A stretch of DNA of 64,000 nucleotides, from the NCBI GenBank assembly GCA_021776915.1, contig JAIQZU010000043.1:1-64000 (forward strand). Direction: 5' to 3'. Positions 1 through 9,780 of the stretch are shown in pieces (positions within the stretch are counted from its first letter, which is position 1; each line of letters begins with the position of its first letter). The stretch is from Candidatus Scalindua sp. Lineage in GTDB: Bacteria > Planctomycetota > Brocadiia > Brocadiales > Scalinduaceae. A program made the translations under genes and the position numbers. The notes under the pieces are model-generated. The model worked only from the letters and a program-made list of their open reading frames with translations. It did not search any database and was not told the origin of the DNA.

Positions 1-1
1 T

Positions 2-421
2 GATATACTTAATAAAAAGGGGAAATTGACAGATGAGGAATTTGATATAATAAAACAGCATCCTGTGTTAGGGGCGGAAGTATTAGAAGAAACAGGGGTT
101 GAGTTTAAAGAGGAACTTATAGTAACCTTACAGCATCATGAGAACGATGATGGCAGCGGTTATCCATACGGGCTTACAAAAGATGAAATCCATCCTTGTG
201 GTAAAATTGCGCGCGTAATAGATGTATACGACGCACTAACGGCAAACAGGTCATATAAAGATGCAATGAGGCCATTTGCCGCTCTTAAGGAGATGAAGGA
301 TGGGATGCTTCATTGCTTTGATACGGAACTGTTTAAAGAGTTTATATGCTTTTTAGGACCTTACGATCCGCGTAGAAAAGAAAGAAAGAGTAGCAAACTG
401 CTTGCTACTTTAGCTCGATAA
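2..421 (+). CDS. HD-GYP domain protein, C-terminal part (5' end outside window)
   Basis: This is the C-terminal part of an HD-GYP phosphodiesterase-type protein. The reading frame is open through the left edge, so the gene begins before the window and about 139 residues are visible. The HHE, DGSGYP and later D-V-YDAL-T-R-Y blocks typical of HD-GYP domains are all present. Family members usually hydrolyse cyclic di-GMP (some act on other cyclic dinucleotides) and are often the output domain of a response regulator, but any sensor or receiver part lies outside the window. The TTG at position 26 is internal and should not be taken as the start. The neighbouring TIR/TPR gene converges on this one with a gap of only four bases. 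Confidence 0.85.
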   Translation, partial: DILNKKGKLTDEEFDIIKQHPVLGAEVLEETGVEFKEELIVTLQHHENDDGSGYPYGLTKDEIHPCGKIARVIDVYDALTANRSYKDAMRPFAALKEMKDGMLHCFDTELFKEFICFLGPYDPRRKERKSSKLLATLAR

Positions 422-425
422 GAAA

Positions 426-2672
426 CTACCATCTTTCCAGCCTTTCCAGCAAAAACAATATCTCAGCCGCATCGGTATAATCCAATCCCGCAGCATAAGC
501 CAACTCTCTTTCACGAGAACCTGTAAGGATATCTTGTAACTTTGAAACCAGCAGTTTTCCAGACTCAGGTATATTCGGGTCGCCGGCTACCTCGTCCAAT
601 TGTTTTTTAATCTCCTCCGGCTTCTGTTGCTTCAAGGCATTCTCAAACAAGGCACATAACTTCCCTCCCGGATTCTGATCTTCCCCACCACTACGGCGGC
701 AGGCAAGAAACAATTGGATGGCCTGTTCCCTTGCCCGGGAAGCTGCCTCCTGATTGCCATCAGCCAGTTCAATTTCACTCAGTTTATCCCACGCTCTCCA
801 GGGTTCAACATGATAACCATATGGTTTGAAGCATTCTATAGCCCGCTGGATCTCCTTTCTGGCCTCACCGAAACGTTTAAGCGTGATTAATGTAATGGTA
901 AGATTACCACGGACGCGTCCCTCATTTGACATGTCATTGATCTCTGTATATTTCTCTGCTGATTGCCTGAAGGAAATCACTGCATCCTCAGACCTTCCTG
1001 TTTTAGCGTAAAGGTTTCCAAGCCGCCCAAGGCTCCTGGCCTCATCCAACGGATTTTCCTGCTGTACATTAAAGGCCAGCGATTGCTGGAATGCCTGCTC
1101 AGCCTCTTCAAATTGACCTATTTCCTCAAACACAGCGCCTGTCTGCTGCAAGGCAATTGCAGCCATGTTCAGATCTCCGAGATTCTCAAATATTTCCCTG
1201 GCCTCGTTATGTGCCTTGATAGCTTCTTCGTACTTTCCCTGAGAAAAACGTACTGTCCCGAGTTGGCCTTTTCCTACTGCGACATGCCTTTCACTTTTTA
1301 TTTCTTCGGCTACGTGTATGCTTTCTTCATAAGCGGCAGCAGATTCATCTAAGCGCCACATATCCAACAGGCACTCTCCTTTCCTGGCAAGTGATGCAGA
1401 TACCATCTTTCCGGCAGCATCATCATTTTTATCTCCGGCAAGTAGTTGAAATCGTCTGTGTGCCTCATTGATTGATTTAATGGCGTCCTCAGCAGCGCCT
1501 CCCAACCTCAATACATTTCCAAGCAGTAAATTAGCCGCCGCTATATCATAATCTGCCCCCTCATATGATCCCTCACCTGCCTTCATACATTTATCCAGCA
1601 GTATCTGAGCAACGCTTAATGACTGTGGAAAATTTCCGGCATCCAATAACCTTTCAACATACATATTCAAGGCTTCAAATCTGGCATGCTCCCAATTCAC
1701 TGATTTCTTCTCTTCCTCCTCCATAACCGCCTTTACTTTTGCCAGGGTTTGTGGTTTGTTCACTTGCATAGTCAATTGTTCAAGTATTACCGCCCTGTCC
1801 AGAGTTATCTCAGGGATTGCCTGCGCCTGTACATGTTCCAGAGACTTTATCAGATTAGGCAGTTCCAGCAGTGTTAATGAATCTGCAATCTGTGAATCCT
1901 CAGATTGTTGCTTATACAGAAATTCGCTCAACTGCCGCAAGCTTTCAGTCCATCTGGCCTTGCTTCTGCCAAGTGAGGCTTCATCCAATTCCTGATAGAG
2001 ATAAGGACACAGGGCAGGATGAAAGCGCAGGAAACCATAAGGCATTGGTTCTGCCAGGCCAATCTCCATTAATTCACTAACCAGCAAATCTCTTTCCGCT
2101 TCATTTAACTCCAAAACGTTTGTCACATTTGAAATACTGCCGCCTCCCTGAAACACACCCAGTGGCTTGATTTTTTCCCGGATTTCCGGTGACAGCCGGC
2201 ACAGGGAGTTTTCTACACCGTCAAAAAGCGATTGTTTCTGTTTGTCAGACAGGCGTTCTCCCAATGCAAGGAATATCAGCGAGATGGCTTCACTCATGCC
2301 GCCGGAACCAATCTGAATCTTTGTCCCAATCGGTTCCTTCCCAAAAAACGTACTTAATACTGCAGGCTCAACACCTTCCATAACTAATGGAATCACCTTG
2401 TAATCGTCCCCTCCTTTATCTCTCACCTCCAGCGCATATTTTGTCTCTTTCAAAACACTGAGAGAATTTATCGTCTCAGGACTAATCACCACAAAAAACG
2501 CACGCGCCTCTTCAATCGCTTGTTTTGTTTCCGGTTCTAATTCTTCACCAGGGGCTGACTCACGTGAATCAGTACGTATGTCCAACCCCTCGTTCTCCAG
2601 ACTCTTGCGCAGGATACTTGCAAACTCACTATCTTTGGTACTGTGTGATATGAAGATATAATTTATTTTCAT
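426..2672 (-). CDS. TIR domain / winged-helix-like / TPR repeat protein
   Basis: A 748-residue protein in three parts. Residues 1 to about 140 form a TIR-type domain: it opens with a beta strand and an FISHSTKD box, and has KET at 75-77, where Glu76 aligns by eye with the catalytic glutamate of NAD-cleaving TIR domains. Residues about 145-260 look like the winged-helix segment that follows the NTPase in STAND proteins. From about 330 onward there are many TPR-like helical pairs. I see no Walker A or NB-ARC motif between TIR and TPR. TIR/TPR proteins are known in bacterial immunity and signalling, and a defence role is an inference here. It stands alone, convergent with the HD-GYP gene and divergent from the cysteine synthase-like gene. 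Confidence 0.8.
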   Translation of the reverse strand: MKINYIFISHSTKDSEFASILRKSLENEGLDIRTDSRESAPGEELEPETKQAIEEARAFFVVISPETINSLSVLKETKYALEVRDKGGDDYKVIPLVMEGVEPAVLSTFFGKEPIGTKIQIGSGGMSEAISLIFLALGERLSDKQKQSLFDGVENSLCRLSPEIREKIKPLGVFQGGGSISNVTNVLELNEAERDLLVSELMEIGLAEPMPYGFLRFHPALCPYLYQELDEASLGRSKARWTESLRQLSEFLYKQQSEDSQIADSLTLLELPNLIKSLEHVQAQAIPEITLDRAVILEQLTMQVNKPQTLAKVKAVMEEEEKKSVNWEHARFEALNMYVERLLDAGNFPQSLSVAQILLDKCMKAGEGSYEGADYDIAAANLLLGNVLRLGGAAEDAIKSINEAHRRFQLLAGDKNDDAAGKMVSASLARKGECLLDMWRLDESAAAYEESIHVAEEIKSERHVAVGKGQLGTVRFSQGKYEEAIKAHNEAREIFENLGDLNMAAIALQQTGAVFEEIGQFEEAEQAFQQSLAFNVQQENPLDEARSLGRLGNLYAKTGRSEDAVISFRQSAEKYTEINDMSNEGRVRGNLTITLITLKRFGEARKEIQRAIECFKPYGYHVEPWRAWDKLSEIELADGNQEAASRAREQAIQLFLACRRSGGEDQNPGGKLCALFENALKQQKPEEIKKQLDEVAGDPNIPESGKLLVSKLQDILTGSRERELAYAAGLDYTDAAEILFLLERLERW

Positions 2673-2814
2673 AATGCCTTTCTAAATTCAAATTAATTTA
2701 CAAATTTTAAAGTACTGATGGAATCACGCCACGAATAATGCATCATGTGACACAAATAACAACACATCATACAAAACATTCTAACATCTTACTCACCAAA
2801 AGTGGTAACTTTAA

Positions 2815-2842
2815 TTGACATATACGTAATCATCACTATAAT
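2815..2842 (+). promoter_or_regulatory. Consensus sigma-70-type promoter of the cysteine synthase-like gene
   Basis: TTGACA at 2815-2820, a 16-base spacer, then TATAAT at 2837-2842: both hexamers match the consensus exactly. Transcription would start near 2849, leaving a leader of about 110 bases before the ATG at 2960. Confidence 0.75.
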
Positions 2843-2859
2843 ACTGGTTTGCAAATTCA

Positions 2860-2915
2860 GAGGCTACTTCAGGTGTTTTAAGGTAGGCTATAACAGACAC
2901 CAAAAGAAAGGCCTC
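2860..2915 (+). promoter_or_regulatory. Structured 5' leader with two nested stems
   Basis: Within the leader, GAGGC (2860-2864) can pair with GCCTC (2911-2915), and inside it GGTGT (2872-2876) can pair with ACACC (2897-2901). Nested stems in the leader of a sulfur amino acid gene could be an attenuator or riboswitch. I do not recognise a known class (no SAM or T-box signature is evident). Confidence 0.35.
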
Positions 2916-2959
2916 ATATTATTTAAGATATTTATATCATAACAAAGAGAATATAAATA

Positions 2960-3898
2960 ATGAGTGGAGAGATAGAAAGTCTGGATATTGACGAAATTAT
3001 TGATAATACCGTTTTGCGATACGTAGGGAATACACCGTTGATAAAGGTCAAAACTCCTCAAGGCATATCAGATAAAGTGGAAATATACGCAAAACTAGAG
3101 TATTTAAATCCTGGCGGTTCTGTAAAAGATCGCCCTATATTGCGGATGATAAAGGAGGCAATAAAATCCGGAGAACTGACTCATGACAAGGCTATTCTGG
3201 ATTCTACCTCCGGAAATGCTGGAATCGCTTACTCAATGATAGGCGCTGCGCTGGGATATGAAGTGGATCTGGTTATACCGGGTAATGCAAGCGAAGAGAG
3301 GAAACGGAACATCCGGGCTTACGGGGCAAGGATTATCACTACAGATCCAATAAAGGGATATGATGAAGCGATAAGAAAGGCACATGAGATGTTAGAAGAA
3401 AATCCGGATAAATATTATATGCCGGATCAATATGCAAACAAATACAATCCAATAGCCCACTATGAAACAACAGGCAAGGAAATTCTGGAACAAACCGAGG
3501 GTAAAGTTACACATTTTATTTGCGGTGTTGGTACAGGCGGCACTGTAATGGGTGTTGGAAGAAGGCTGAAGGAGTACAATCCGGATATAAAAATTTATGT
3601 CATTAAGCCTGAAGACTTCCCGGGGATTGAGGGACTGAAGCCGATGGGCGCAGAATATATAAAACCAAAGATTTACAGGGAAGACTTTATAGAAGATCAC
3701 ACATTCTTTATAACCTCTGAAGAGGCAAAGGACACATGTAGTACACTGGCTAGAGAAACGGGACTCTTTGTCGGACAGTCCTCAGGTGCATTTATGAAAG
3801 GGGCATTAGATCTGGCAGTAGAGATTAATGAAGGTATGATTGTTACTATATTCCCTGATACCGGCAACAGATATTTCAGTACACAATTATGGGACTAG
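2960..3898 (+). CDS. Cysteine synthase family PLP enzyme (CysK/CysM-like)
   Basis: A 312-residue fold-type II PLP enzyme. PGGSVKDR at 51-58 carries the PLP lysine (Lys56), followed by the STSGNAG substrate loop and a GVGTGGT phosphate-binding glycine loop. The length fits O-acetylserine (or O-phosphoserine) sulfhydrylases, which make cysteine from sulfide. Cystathionine beta-synthase relatives share these motifs, so the acceptor substrate is not settled. The ATG at 2960 follows a weak purine-rich stretch. A consensus promoter and structured leader lie upstream, and the TPR lipoprotein follows five bases after the stop, suggesting one transcript. Confidence 0.85.
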   Translation: MSGEIESLDIDEIIDNTVLRYVGNTPLIKVKTPQGISDKVEIYAKLEYLNPGGSVKDRPILRMIKEAIKSGELTHDKAILDSTSGNAGIAYSMIGAALGYEVDLVIPGNASEERKRNIRAYGARIITTDPIKGYDEAIRKAHEMLEENPDKYYMPDQYANKYNPIAHYETTGKEILEQTEGKVTHFICGVGTGGTVMGVGRRLKEYNPDIKIYVIKPEDFPGIEGLKPMGAEYIKPKIYREDFIEDHTFFITSEEAKDTCSTLARETGLFVGQSSGAFMKGALDLAVEINEGMIVTIFPDTGNRYFSTQLWD

Positions 3899-3903
3899 AA
3901 GAA

Positions 3904-4614
3904 ATGAAAAGAAATTTTATTGCACTTCCATGTATTTTAGTTTTATCGCTTTTGTTTATTACATTGAACTCAGGCTGCAGCGGCAAACTGAGAGACGCTG
4001 AAGAACATTATGATATCGGTACCATTCATTGGAAACAGGGAAGGATAGATGATGCTATAGAGGAATATAAGAAGGCAACAACCATTTTCCCTAATTTCGA
4101 AAAAGCACACTTTAATCTGGGTTGTATATATACCCAGAAAGTAAACCTGGGCCTTGCCATAGATTCTTTCAAGAAAGCACTGGAAATCAAACCGGATTGG
4201 ATAGAGGCTCACACAAACCTGGGTGCGGCATACGAAGCAAATGATATGTTTAATTACGCAATGGAAGAGTATCAAAAAGCGTTAGGGCTTAATCCAGGTA
4301 TTCCGGAATCTCACACAAACCTGGGAAATCTCTATTTAAAGATGGAGAAATTTGATGAGGCCATTAAGGAGCATGAAATGTCCATTAAACTTAAGCCGGA
4401 TTTTCCAGAAGCGTACAATAATCTAGGCTATGTTTATTTTAAACAAGGTAAATACAGCTTTGCAATTAACGAGTTCAAGAAGGCCATAGAGCTGAAGCCG
4501 GGTTATATAAACGCACACAAAAATCTCGGCCAGGCATACATAAATGTTGGCTTGCGCGATAAAGCAAGGGAACAATACGATATTATCAGTAAGCTTACCG
4601 GCAAACCCAGGTAA
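3904..4614 (+). CDS. TPR repeat lipoprotein
   Basis: A protein of about 236 residues. A basic N-terminus and hydrophobic segment end in a lipobox-like LNSGC, so it is probably a lipid-anchored envelope protein. The rest is five or more tandem TPR units with regular spacing and repeated A-x-x-NLG and ALE/AIE-x-KP segments. TPR arrays bind other proteins; no catalytic motif is seen. I chose ATG 3904 over an upstream start at 3889 because 3904 begins directly at the signal peptide and does not overlap the preceding gene. Its partner is unknown, and the link to the upstream cysteine synthase-like gene is only positional. Confidence 0.75.
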   Translation: MKRNFIALPCILVLSLLFITLNSGCSGKLRDAEEHYDIGTIHWKQGRIDDAIEEYKKATTIFPNFEKAHFNLGCIYTQKVNLGLAIDSFKKALEIKPDWIEAHTNLGAAYEANDMFNYAMEEYQKALGLNPGIPESHTNLGNLYLKMEKFDEAIKEHEMSIKLKPDFPEAYNNLGYVYFKQGKYSFAINEFKKAIELKPGYINAHKNLGQAYINVGLRDKAREQYDIISKLTGKPR

Positions 4615-4949
4615 GTAAAAGCAAACTTCTAGAATATAGTTATATATCTGTATTAAACCATTCCCTTACCCTTAAAACTACCATGCCTGAAAAAGGCCTT
4701 CTGGAAGCTACAAAAATATAACGGCATCTTCAGAGGAAACTAAATACCTTAATCGAAAGTAATACGGCAAGGTCTATAGTGAATGTTTATGAGGCCACAA
4801 TAAAGAGACGTACTATCCGGCGGTTTAAACAAAAGCCAGAACTCTAAAAATGAAACATTGAAATTCTTCTATTAAAAAACAAATACTCCATTTCTAGAGG
4901 ATTCCAATACTGGACTCCTCCAGAAATGGAGGTGAAATCGATTAGCCTT
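4615..4949. other. Intergenic space holding a palindromic element
   Basis: 335 bases between the convergent TPR lipoprotein and mqnD genes. Apart from the palindrome at 4886-4931 I see no gene or RNA here. Confidence 0.5.
4886..4931. repeat. Palindromic repeat, family A, copy 1 (diverged)
   Basis: The 10-base outer arms CTCCATTTCT (4886-4895) and AGAAATGGAG (4922-4931) pair perfectly. The interior contains AGAGGATTCCAATACTGGA, which closely resembles the cores at 51471-51522 and 55247-55280. It sits between convergent genes, where it could also serve as a terminator-like hairpin. Confidence 0.7.
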
Positions 4950-5774
4950 CTAATAAGCAAACAACGACTTCACATCACCAGACTCCGGCGCAATCAACTG
5001 CTGTAACCGCTCTACAGCAACTTCTCCCTTATTACCCATATGTGCCGAAAAATCATTCACATACAGACCTATGTGAGACGTAACAACACTCTCTTCTGTT
5101 TCCTGAGCGTGCTCCTTAATAAAAGACTCTGATTCTTCAGGATTTTTCCAGGCAAACTCAACACTCTGCCGAATCAATTTATCCACCTTCCTGGCCACAT
5201 CTATACCCAAATCTCTACGAATCACTATGCCGCCCAGTGGGATCGGGGCATCCGTTCTCTTCTCCCAGTACTCACCTAAGTCACAAATCAGATACAGCCC
5301 GTCACTCTCATAAGTAAATCGATTCTCGTGAATCACCAGACTCTGCACCCTGTTCCCGTTCAACAAATCACGATACAACTCATCGAAAAAGGCATACTCC
5401 GCTTTAAATGCCACACCCTCGCTCTCTGCCCAGAACCTGAGGAGGGCGTTTGCCGTAGTATTCTCACCGGGTACTCCAACCGGAATACCAGGATCAAGAC
5501 TATTCGATTTTGTAGAAAGTAAAAGTGGACCACATCCATACCCCATGGCGCCGCCGGAATATAAAAGCCCATACTTATCCTGTACATTCCAGAGGTTTCC
5601 ATAAGAAATTTTTACAATATCAAAATCACCGGCCTGAGCAGCTTCATTCAGACTCTGCACATCAGCGAAAGTTGGATCAAACTCAAACGAACCCACATCA
5701 ACCAAGCTCTTCAAAAGTGCATGAAATATGAAGGTATCATTAGGGCAGGGTGAAATGCCAATCTTCAACTTCAC
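4950..5774 (-). CDS. mqnD: 1,4-dihydroxy-6-naphthoate synthase
   Basis: About 274 residues of a periplasmic-binding-protein-like fold enzyme. The N-terminal KIGISPCPNDTFIFHAL is the MqnD hallmark, followed by the D-x-x-SLNEAA and S-x-GNLW segments of the family. It converts cyclic de-hypoxanthine futalosine to 1,4-dihydroxy-6-naphthoate in the futalosine menaquinone pathway. I place the start at a GTG (5772-5774) whose GTGA overlaps the mqnB stop, which gives tight translational coupling. A longer reading to 5828 adds an unlike N-terminus and overlaps mqnB further. The neighbouring mqnB supports the call. Confidence 0.9.
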   Translation of the reverse strand: MKLKIGISPCPNDTFIFHALLKSLVDVGSFEFDPTFADVQSLNEAAQAGDFDIVKISYGNLWNVQDKYGLLYSGGAMGYGCGPLLLSTKSNSLDPGIPVGVPGENTTANALLRFWAESEGVAFKAEYAFFDELYRDLLNGNRVQSLVIHENRFTYESDGLYLICDLGEYWEKRTDAPIPLGGIVIRRDLGIDVARKVDKLIRQSVEFAWKNPEESESFIKEHAQETEESVVTSHIGLYVNDFSAHMGNKGEVAVERLQQLIAPESGDVKSLFAY

Positions 5775-6439
5775 AATAAAACTCCACACAAATCCCTGAG
5801 TGACTTTAACGCTCCACCAATATCCCAACTCTCCCTGTCCCGGGTAGTAGCAATATTGGAAATACTTCGAATCTGTAAAACAGGAACTCTAAAGTCTTCA
5901 CCAAACTTCAACGCCCCTGCCCCCTCCATAGACTCAACCTCAACGCCGTATTTCTCAGCCCTGATAGTACCGGTCTCTTTTTTCCCGGTAGCCATATTTA
6001 CCGTAGCTCCCGAAACAACCGGAAGAGACTTTAGAGAATCCCCAAACAAGTCGTCAAAAACAGGCACACACTTACTCTCATAATATTCCAATTCCCCTAA
6101 CTCCAGATCTTCCAGGCTTAAAAAAGAACCGGAATCTTCAGCCCCCAGATCAGCAACAACCTCATTTTCAATAATAACAGGAGTACCCAACACCTTCACC
6201 TCTGCTCTTGCAGAGGTATAAGCGCCTGCAATACCAATCTGCAACACCCTGTCAACAGGAGTATTTGTATGAAACCGTACCAGTGAAGCGTAAGTACTTA
6301 ACACCCCTATTCCAGTCTCCAAAAAAAGCAAACCCTCTTTTTCAAAACCGGTACAGGCATTTTCTATTTCTGACAAACTTATGGATGGGAATATCCCCTT
6401 AAGCTCTAAAGAAGTTGCTGTGCAAATGAGCGTTTTCAT
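5771..6439 (-). CDS. mqnB: Futalosine hydrolase
   Basis: A 222-residue nucleoside phosphorylase-fold protein. Features include GIAGAY near the middle, a VESMEGAGAL substrate segment, and a C-terminal I-R-S-ISN box followed by RDRESWDI, as in MqnB. It removes the purine base from futalosine to give dehypoxanthine futalosine, one step before MqnC in the futalosine menaquinone route. It is the first gene of a two-gene unit with mqnD, overlapping by four bases. MTA/SAH nucleosidases share the fold, but the mqnD partner makes futalosine the likely substrate. mqnA, mqnC and mqnE are not in this window. Confidence 0.88.
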   Translation of the reverse strand: MKTLICTATSLELKGIFPSISLSEIENACTGFEKEGLLFLETGIGVLSTYASLVRFHTNTPVDRVLQIGIAGAYTSARAEVKVLGTPVIIENEVVADLGAEDSGSFLSLEDLELGELEYYESKCVPVFDDLFGDSLKSLPVVSGATVNMATGKKETGTIRAEKYGVEVESMEGAGALKFGEDFRVPVLQIRSISNIATTRDRESWDIGGALKSLRDLCGVLL

Positions 6440-6622
6440 AATCTTTCGATTTAATCCTAAATATCACTTAAAATCAAGGCTTAACATTTGAGATTTATTT
6501 AAATAACAACTAAAAAACCTTCGAAAAATATACTATATTAATTGCAGTGTTATTCAGTTATAATAATTTATCAAGCTTTGAACGTAAGATAATTTTGTTT
6601 TATGTATAGAAAGGCAAAATAC

Positions 6623-8845
6623 ATGCAAAAAGCATTATCATCACTATTGTCTGGTATTATTTTAATAACATTATTTACAGGGAATCTGAGGGCTCTCTCC
6701 TCAAATTCTGAGGTAAAAGACATGAAACATAAATCAGCAAATAGCGATACTGAGAAGAAGCACAACAGGCTCATACATGAAAAAAGTCCTTATTTACTCC
6801 AACATGCAGATAACCCGGTAGATTGGTATGCCTGGGGACCGGAGGCTTTTGAGAAGGCCAGAAAGGAAAGCAAACCCATTTTTCTTTCCATTGGCTACTC
6901 AACATGTCACTGGTGTCACGTAATGGCGCACGAATCTTTCGAGGACCCGGAGGTTGCTAAATTGATGAATGAGGTATTTGTCTGCATTAAGGTCGACAGA
7001 GAAGAGCGTCCGGACATAGACAATATTTATATGCGTGTCTGCCAGATGATAACTGGCAGCGGCGGGTGGCCTCTTACCATCTTCATGACGCCTGACAAGA
7101 AACCATTTTTTGCAGGCACATATATACCAAGGGAAAGTCAACGTGGGCGGATAGGTCTGCTGGATTTGATACCACGCATCAAAGATGCCTGGGACGATAA
7201 ACTTGTTGATATCCTGAAATCAGCTGATCAGATTACGGCCAGGCTTAATCAGATTTCTATTAACTCTTCAGGTGCAGAACTTGACAAGTCAACCTTAAAG
7301 ACGGCGTATGAACAACTCTCCGGTAGATTCAGTGAACAGTACGGCGGTTTCGGTGATGCGCCAAAGTTCCCCAGCCCCCAGAACCTTCTGTTTTTACTGC
7401 GTTACTGGCAGAGTACTAATGACGATAAGGCATTAAGGATGGTGGTAAAAACCCTTCAATCCATGCAGGAGGGTGGTATATATGATCACATCGGATTTGG
7501 TTTCCATAGATATTCTACAGATTCACATTGGCTAGTACCGCACTTTGAAAAAATGCTTTATGATCAGGCCATGCTGGCAATGGCGTATATAGAGGCATAT
7601 CAGGCAACAGGAAAGAATGAATTCAAAGAAACAGCAAAGGATATTTTTACTTACGTTCTGAGAGACATGACAGACACGAAGGGGGGATTTTACTCCGCCG
7701 AGGATGCTGACAGCGAGGGCGTGGAAGGAAAGTTTTATGTCTGGACGGAGGATGAGATTCGACAGATTCTGAAAGGGGAAGAGGCGGACCTGATTATAAA
7801 TGTGTTTAATGTTAAAAAATCAGGGAATTTCAGCGATGAAGCATCCGGAGAGAACACAGGCTCTAATATCCTGCATCTGGAGAGAACCCTTACTGAGATT
7901 GCCTTTAAGAATAAGACATCTGTGGATGAACTCAAAGAGCGTGTAGAAACCGCAAGGCAGAAATTATTCACAGCCCGCAATAAAAGAGTCCGTCCGCATA
8001 GAGATGACAAAATTTTAACAGACTGGAACGGGTTAATGATTGCCGCTCTGGCAAAAGGCGCTCAGGTATGCAATGAGCCTGAGTATGCTGATGCGGCAAA
8101 GCGCGCTGCAGACTTCATCTTCACCGACATGCGCAGGCAGGACGGAAGAATCCTGCACCGTTACCGTGATGGACATGCTGCAATACTTGCCAATGTTGAT
8201 GATTATGCCTTCCTGATCTGGGGATTGCTGGAACTCTATGAAACAACCTTTGACGTACATTACCTCCAGACAGCGCTTGACCTGAACAATGAAATGATAA
8301 AATATTTCTGGGATGAACAAGACGGCGGTTTTTATTTTACCGCAGATGATGCGGAAGAACTGATAGTCCGGCAGAAAGAGATTTATGACGGCGCAATACC
8401 ATCCGGAAATTCCGTAGCAGTCTTAAACTTACTCAGGCTGGCGCGAATCACTGCAGACTCTGATCTTGAAGATAAGGCAAATAAGATAATGCTCGCCTTT
8501 TCCGAAGATGTGAAGAGTGTGCCTTCCGGTTATACACAGATGATGGTTGCACTCGATTTTGGGATAGGTCCTTCTTACGAGATTGTTATAGTTGGCAACC
8601 TACAGGCAAATGACACTAAGGAAATGCTTAACGCTCTCAGAAAGCATTTCATACCCAACAAGGTTGTTCTCTTAAGGCCATCTGACCAGGAAACACCTGA
8701 TATTATCCGCCTTGCCGAATTTACAGAGTATCAATCAAGCCTGGACGGCAAGGCTACTGCATATGTCTGTCTTGACTATGCATGTAAGATGCCTACAACA
8801 GATACTGAAGAAATGCTTAAGCTGCTCAATGTATCCCTGGAGTGA
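6623..8845 (+). CDS. YyaL/SSP411-like thioredoxin-domain protein (DUF255)
   Basis: About 740 residues. A probable signal peptide or N-terminal anchor ([15 protein letters not shown]) precedes the DUF255 thioredoxin-like domain with [17 protein letters not shown] and a CHWC redox motif (Cys102 and Cys105 counted from the upstream ATG at 6602). The rest is an (alpha/alpha)6-like glycoside-hydrolase/N-acyl-glucosamine epimerase-like region with a [14 protein letters not shown]-type box. The family is widespread (mammalian SPATA20, Bacillus YyaL) but its reaction is not established. ATG 6623 is the better fit for a signal peptide; ATG 6602 is an in-frame alternative. It is followed 47 bases later by the DapA-family gene. 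Confidence 0.85.
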   Translation: MQKALSSLLSGIILITLFTGNLRALSSNSEVKDMKHKSANSDTEKKHNRLIHEKSPYLLQHADNPVDWYAWGPEAFEKARKESKPIFLSIGYSTCHWCHVMAHESFEDPEVAKLMNEVFVCIKVDREERPDIDNIYMRVCQMITGSGGWPLTIFMTPDKKPFFAGTYIPRESQRGRIGLLDLIPRIKDAWDDKLVDILKSADQITARLNQISINSSGAELDKSTLKTAYEQLSGRFSEQYGGFGDAPKFPSPQNLLFLLRYWQSTNDDKALRMVVKTLQSMQEGGIYDHIGFGFHRYSTDSHWLVPHFEKMLYDQAMLAMAYIEAYQATGKNEFKETAKDIFTYVLRDMTDTKGGFYSAEDADSEGVEGKFYVWTEDEIRQILKGEEADLIINVFNVKKSGNFSDEASGENTGSNILHLERTLTEIAFKNKTSVDELKERVETARQKLFTARNKRVRPHRDDKILTDWNGLMIAALAKGAQVCNEPEYADAAKRAADFIFTDMRRQDGRILHRYRDGHAAILANVDDYAFLIWGLLELYETTFDVHYLQTALDLNNEMIKYFWDEQDGGFYFTADDAEELIVRQKEIYDGAIPSGNSVAVLNLLRLARITADSDLEDKANKIMLAFSEDVKSVPSGYTQMMVALDFGIGPSYEIVIVGNLQANDTKEMLNALRKHFIPNKVVLLRPSDQETPDIIRLAEFTEYQSSLDGKATAYVCLDYACKMPTTDTEEMLKLLNVSLE

Positions 8846-8892
8846 AAAGTTCGAGTTTCGGCAAATAATAGAAATGTGAAAAAGTGAATAAG

Positions 8893-9780
8893 ATGAGACT
8901 TGAAGGGATTTTCCCGCCTGTTACTACGCCTTTTGACGATAATGGTTGTATCGAACACAACCATCTCTCTGGAAATATTCAAAAATGGAATGAAACTGAG
9001 GTGTCAGGCTATCTGATATTGGGATCTAACGGTGAAACTGCTTTCTTAAACGAAGAAGAAAAGATTGAGATTGTAAACACAGCAAGAAAAGCGATCCCAT
9101 CGTCAAAGCAAATGCTTGTTGGAACAGGCCTGGAATCCACTAAAGGCGCCATAGAGTTAACAAGAAAAGCCGCCGATTGCGGCGCTGATGTTGCCGTTGT
9201 TATCACACCTCACTTTTTCAAGGATGACATGTCTCATGAAGCATTCCTGAAACATTATTTGAAAGTAGCCGATAATGCTCCAATTCCCGTACTGCTTTAT
9301 AATGTGCCACCGTTCACAGGGGTTAATCTAGAGGCCAATACTGCGGCGGCACTCTCATCACACGAAAATATAATCGGGATCAAGGACAGCTCCGGAAATG
9401 TTGAACAACTTTCTGAAATTATTAATTTGACAAAAGATGAAAATTTCAGTGTTCTAACAGGCAGCAGTATAGTTCTTTATCCGTCCCTGTGCATTGGCGC
9501 CGCGGGCGGCATTATGGCAATTGCCTGTGTACTGCCGGAGATATGCTCTGACATAATAAGGTGGTACAAAGATGGTAATCACACGGAAGCAAGGGCATTA
9601 CAGATGCGGCTTATTGAACCGACTATTGCCGTAACATCCAGGTATGGCATCCCCGGGCTGAAGGCAGCTATGGATTTATTCGGATATCATGGAGGAGGTT
9701 CAAGGTTGCCACTCTTACCAATTACTGATGCAGAGATTAAAAATATAAAAGACATCTTTAAAAATGCAGGTTTTCTATGA
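8893..9780 (+). CDS. DapA/NAL family class I aldolase
   Basis: About 295 residues of a Schiff-base TIM-barrel aldolase. It opens with LEGIFPPVTTPF and has LGSNGE at the carboxylate-binding loop, the YNVPPFTG tyrosine box, and IGIKDSSGN with the Schiff-base lysine. The family includes dihydrodipicolinate synthase, N-acetylneuraminate lyase, KDG aldolase and 4-hydroxy-2-oxoglutarate aldolase. The GSNGE rather than GTTGE loop looks more like the hydroxyoxoglutarate-type branch than like true DapA, so I give no symbol. ATG 8893 is preferred over GTG 8884. The stop overlaps the ribD start by four bases (ATGA). Confidence 0.8.
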   Translation: MRLEGIFPPVTTPFDDNGCIEHNHLSGNIQKWNETEVSGYLILGSNGETAFLNEEEKIEIVNTARKAIPSSKQMLVGTGLESTKGAIELTRKAADCGADVAVVITPHFFKDDMSHEAFLKHYLKVADNAPIPVLLYNVPPFTGVNLEANTAAALSSHENIIGIKDSSGNVEQLSEIINLTKDENFSVLTGSSIVLYPSLCIGAAGGIMAIACVLPEICSDIIRWYKDGNHTEARALQMRLIEPTIAVTSRYGIPGLKAAMDLFGYHGGGSRLPLLPITDAEIKNIKDIFKNAGFL

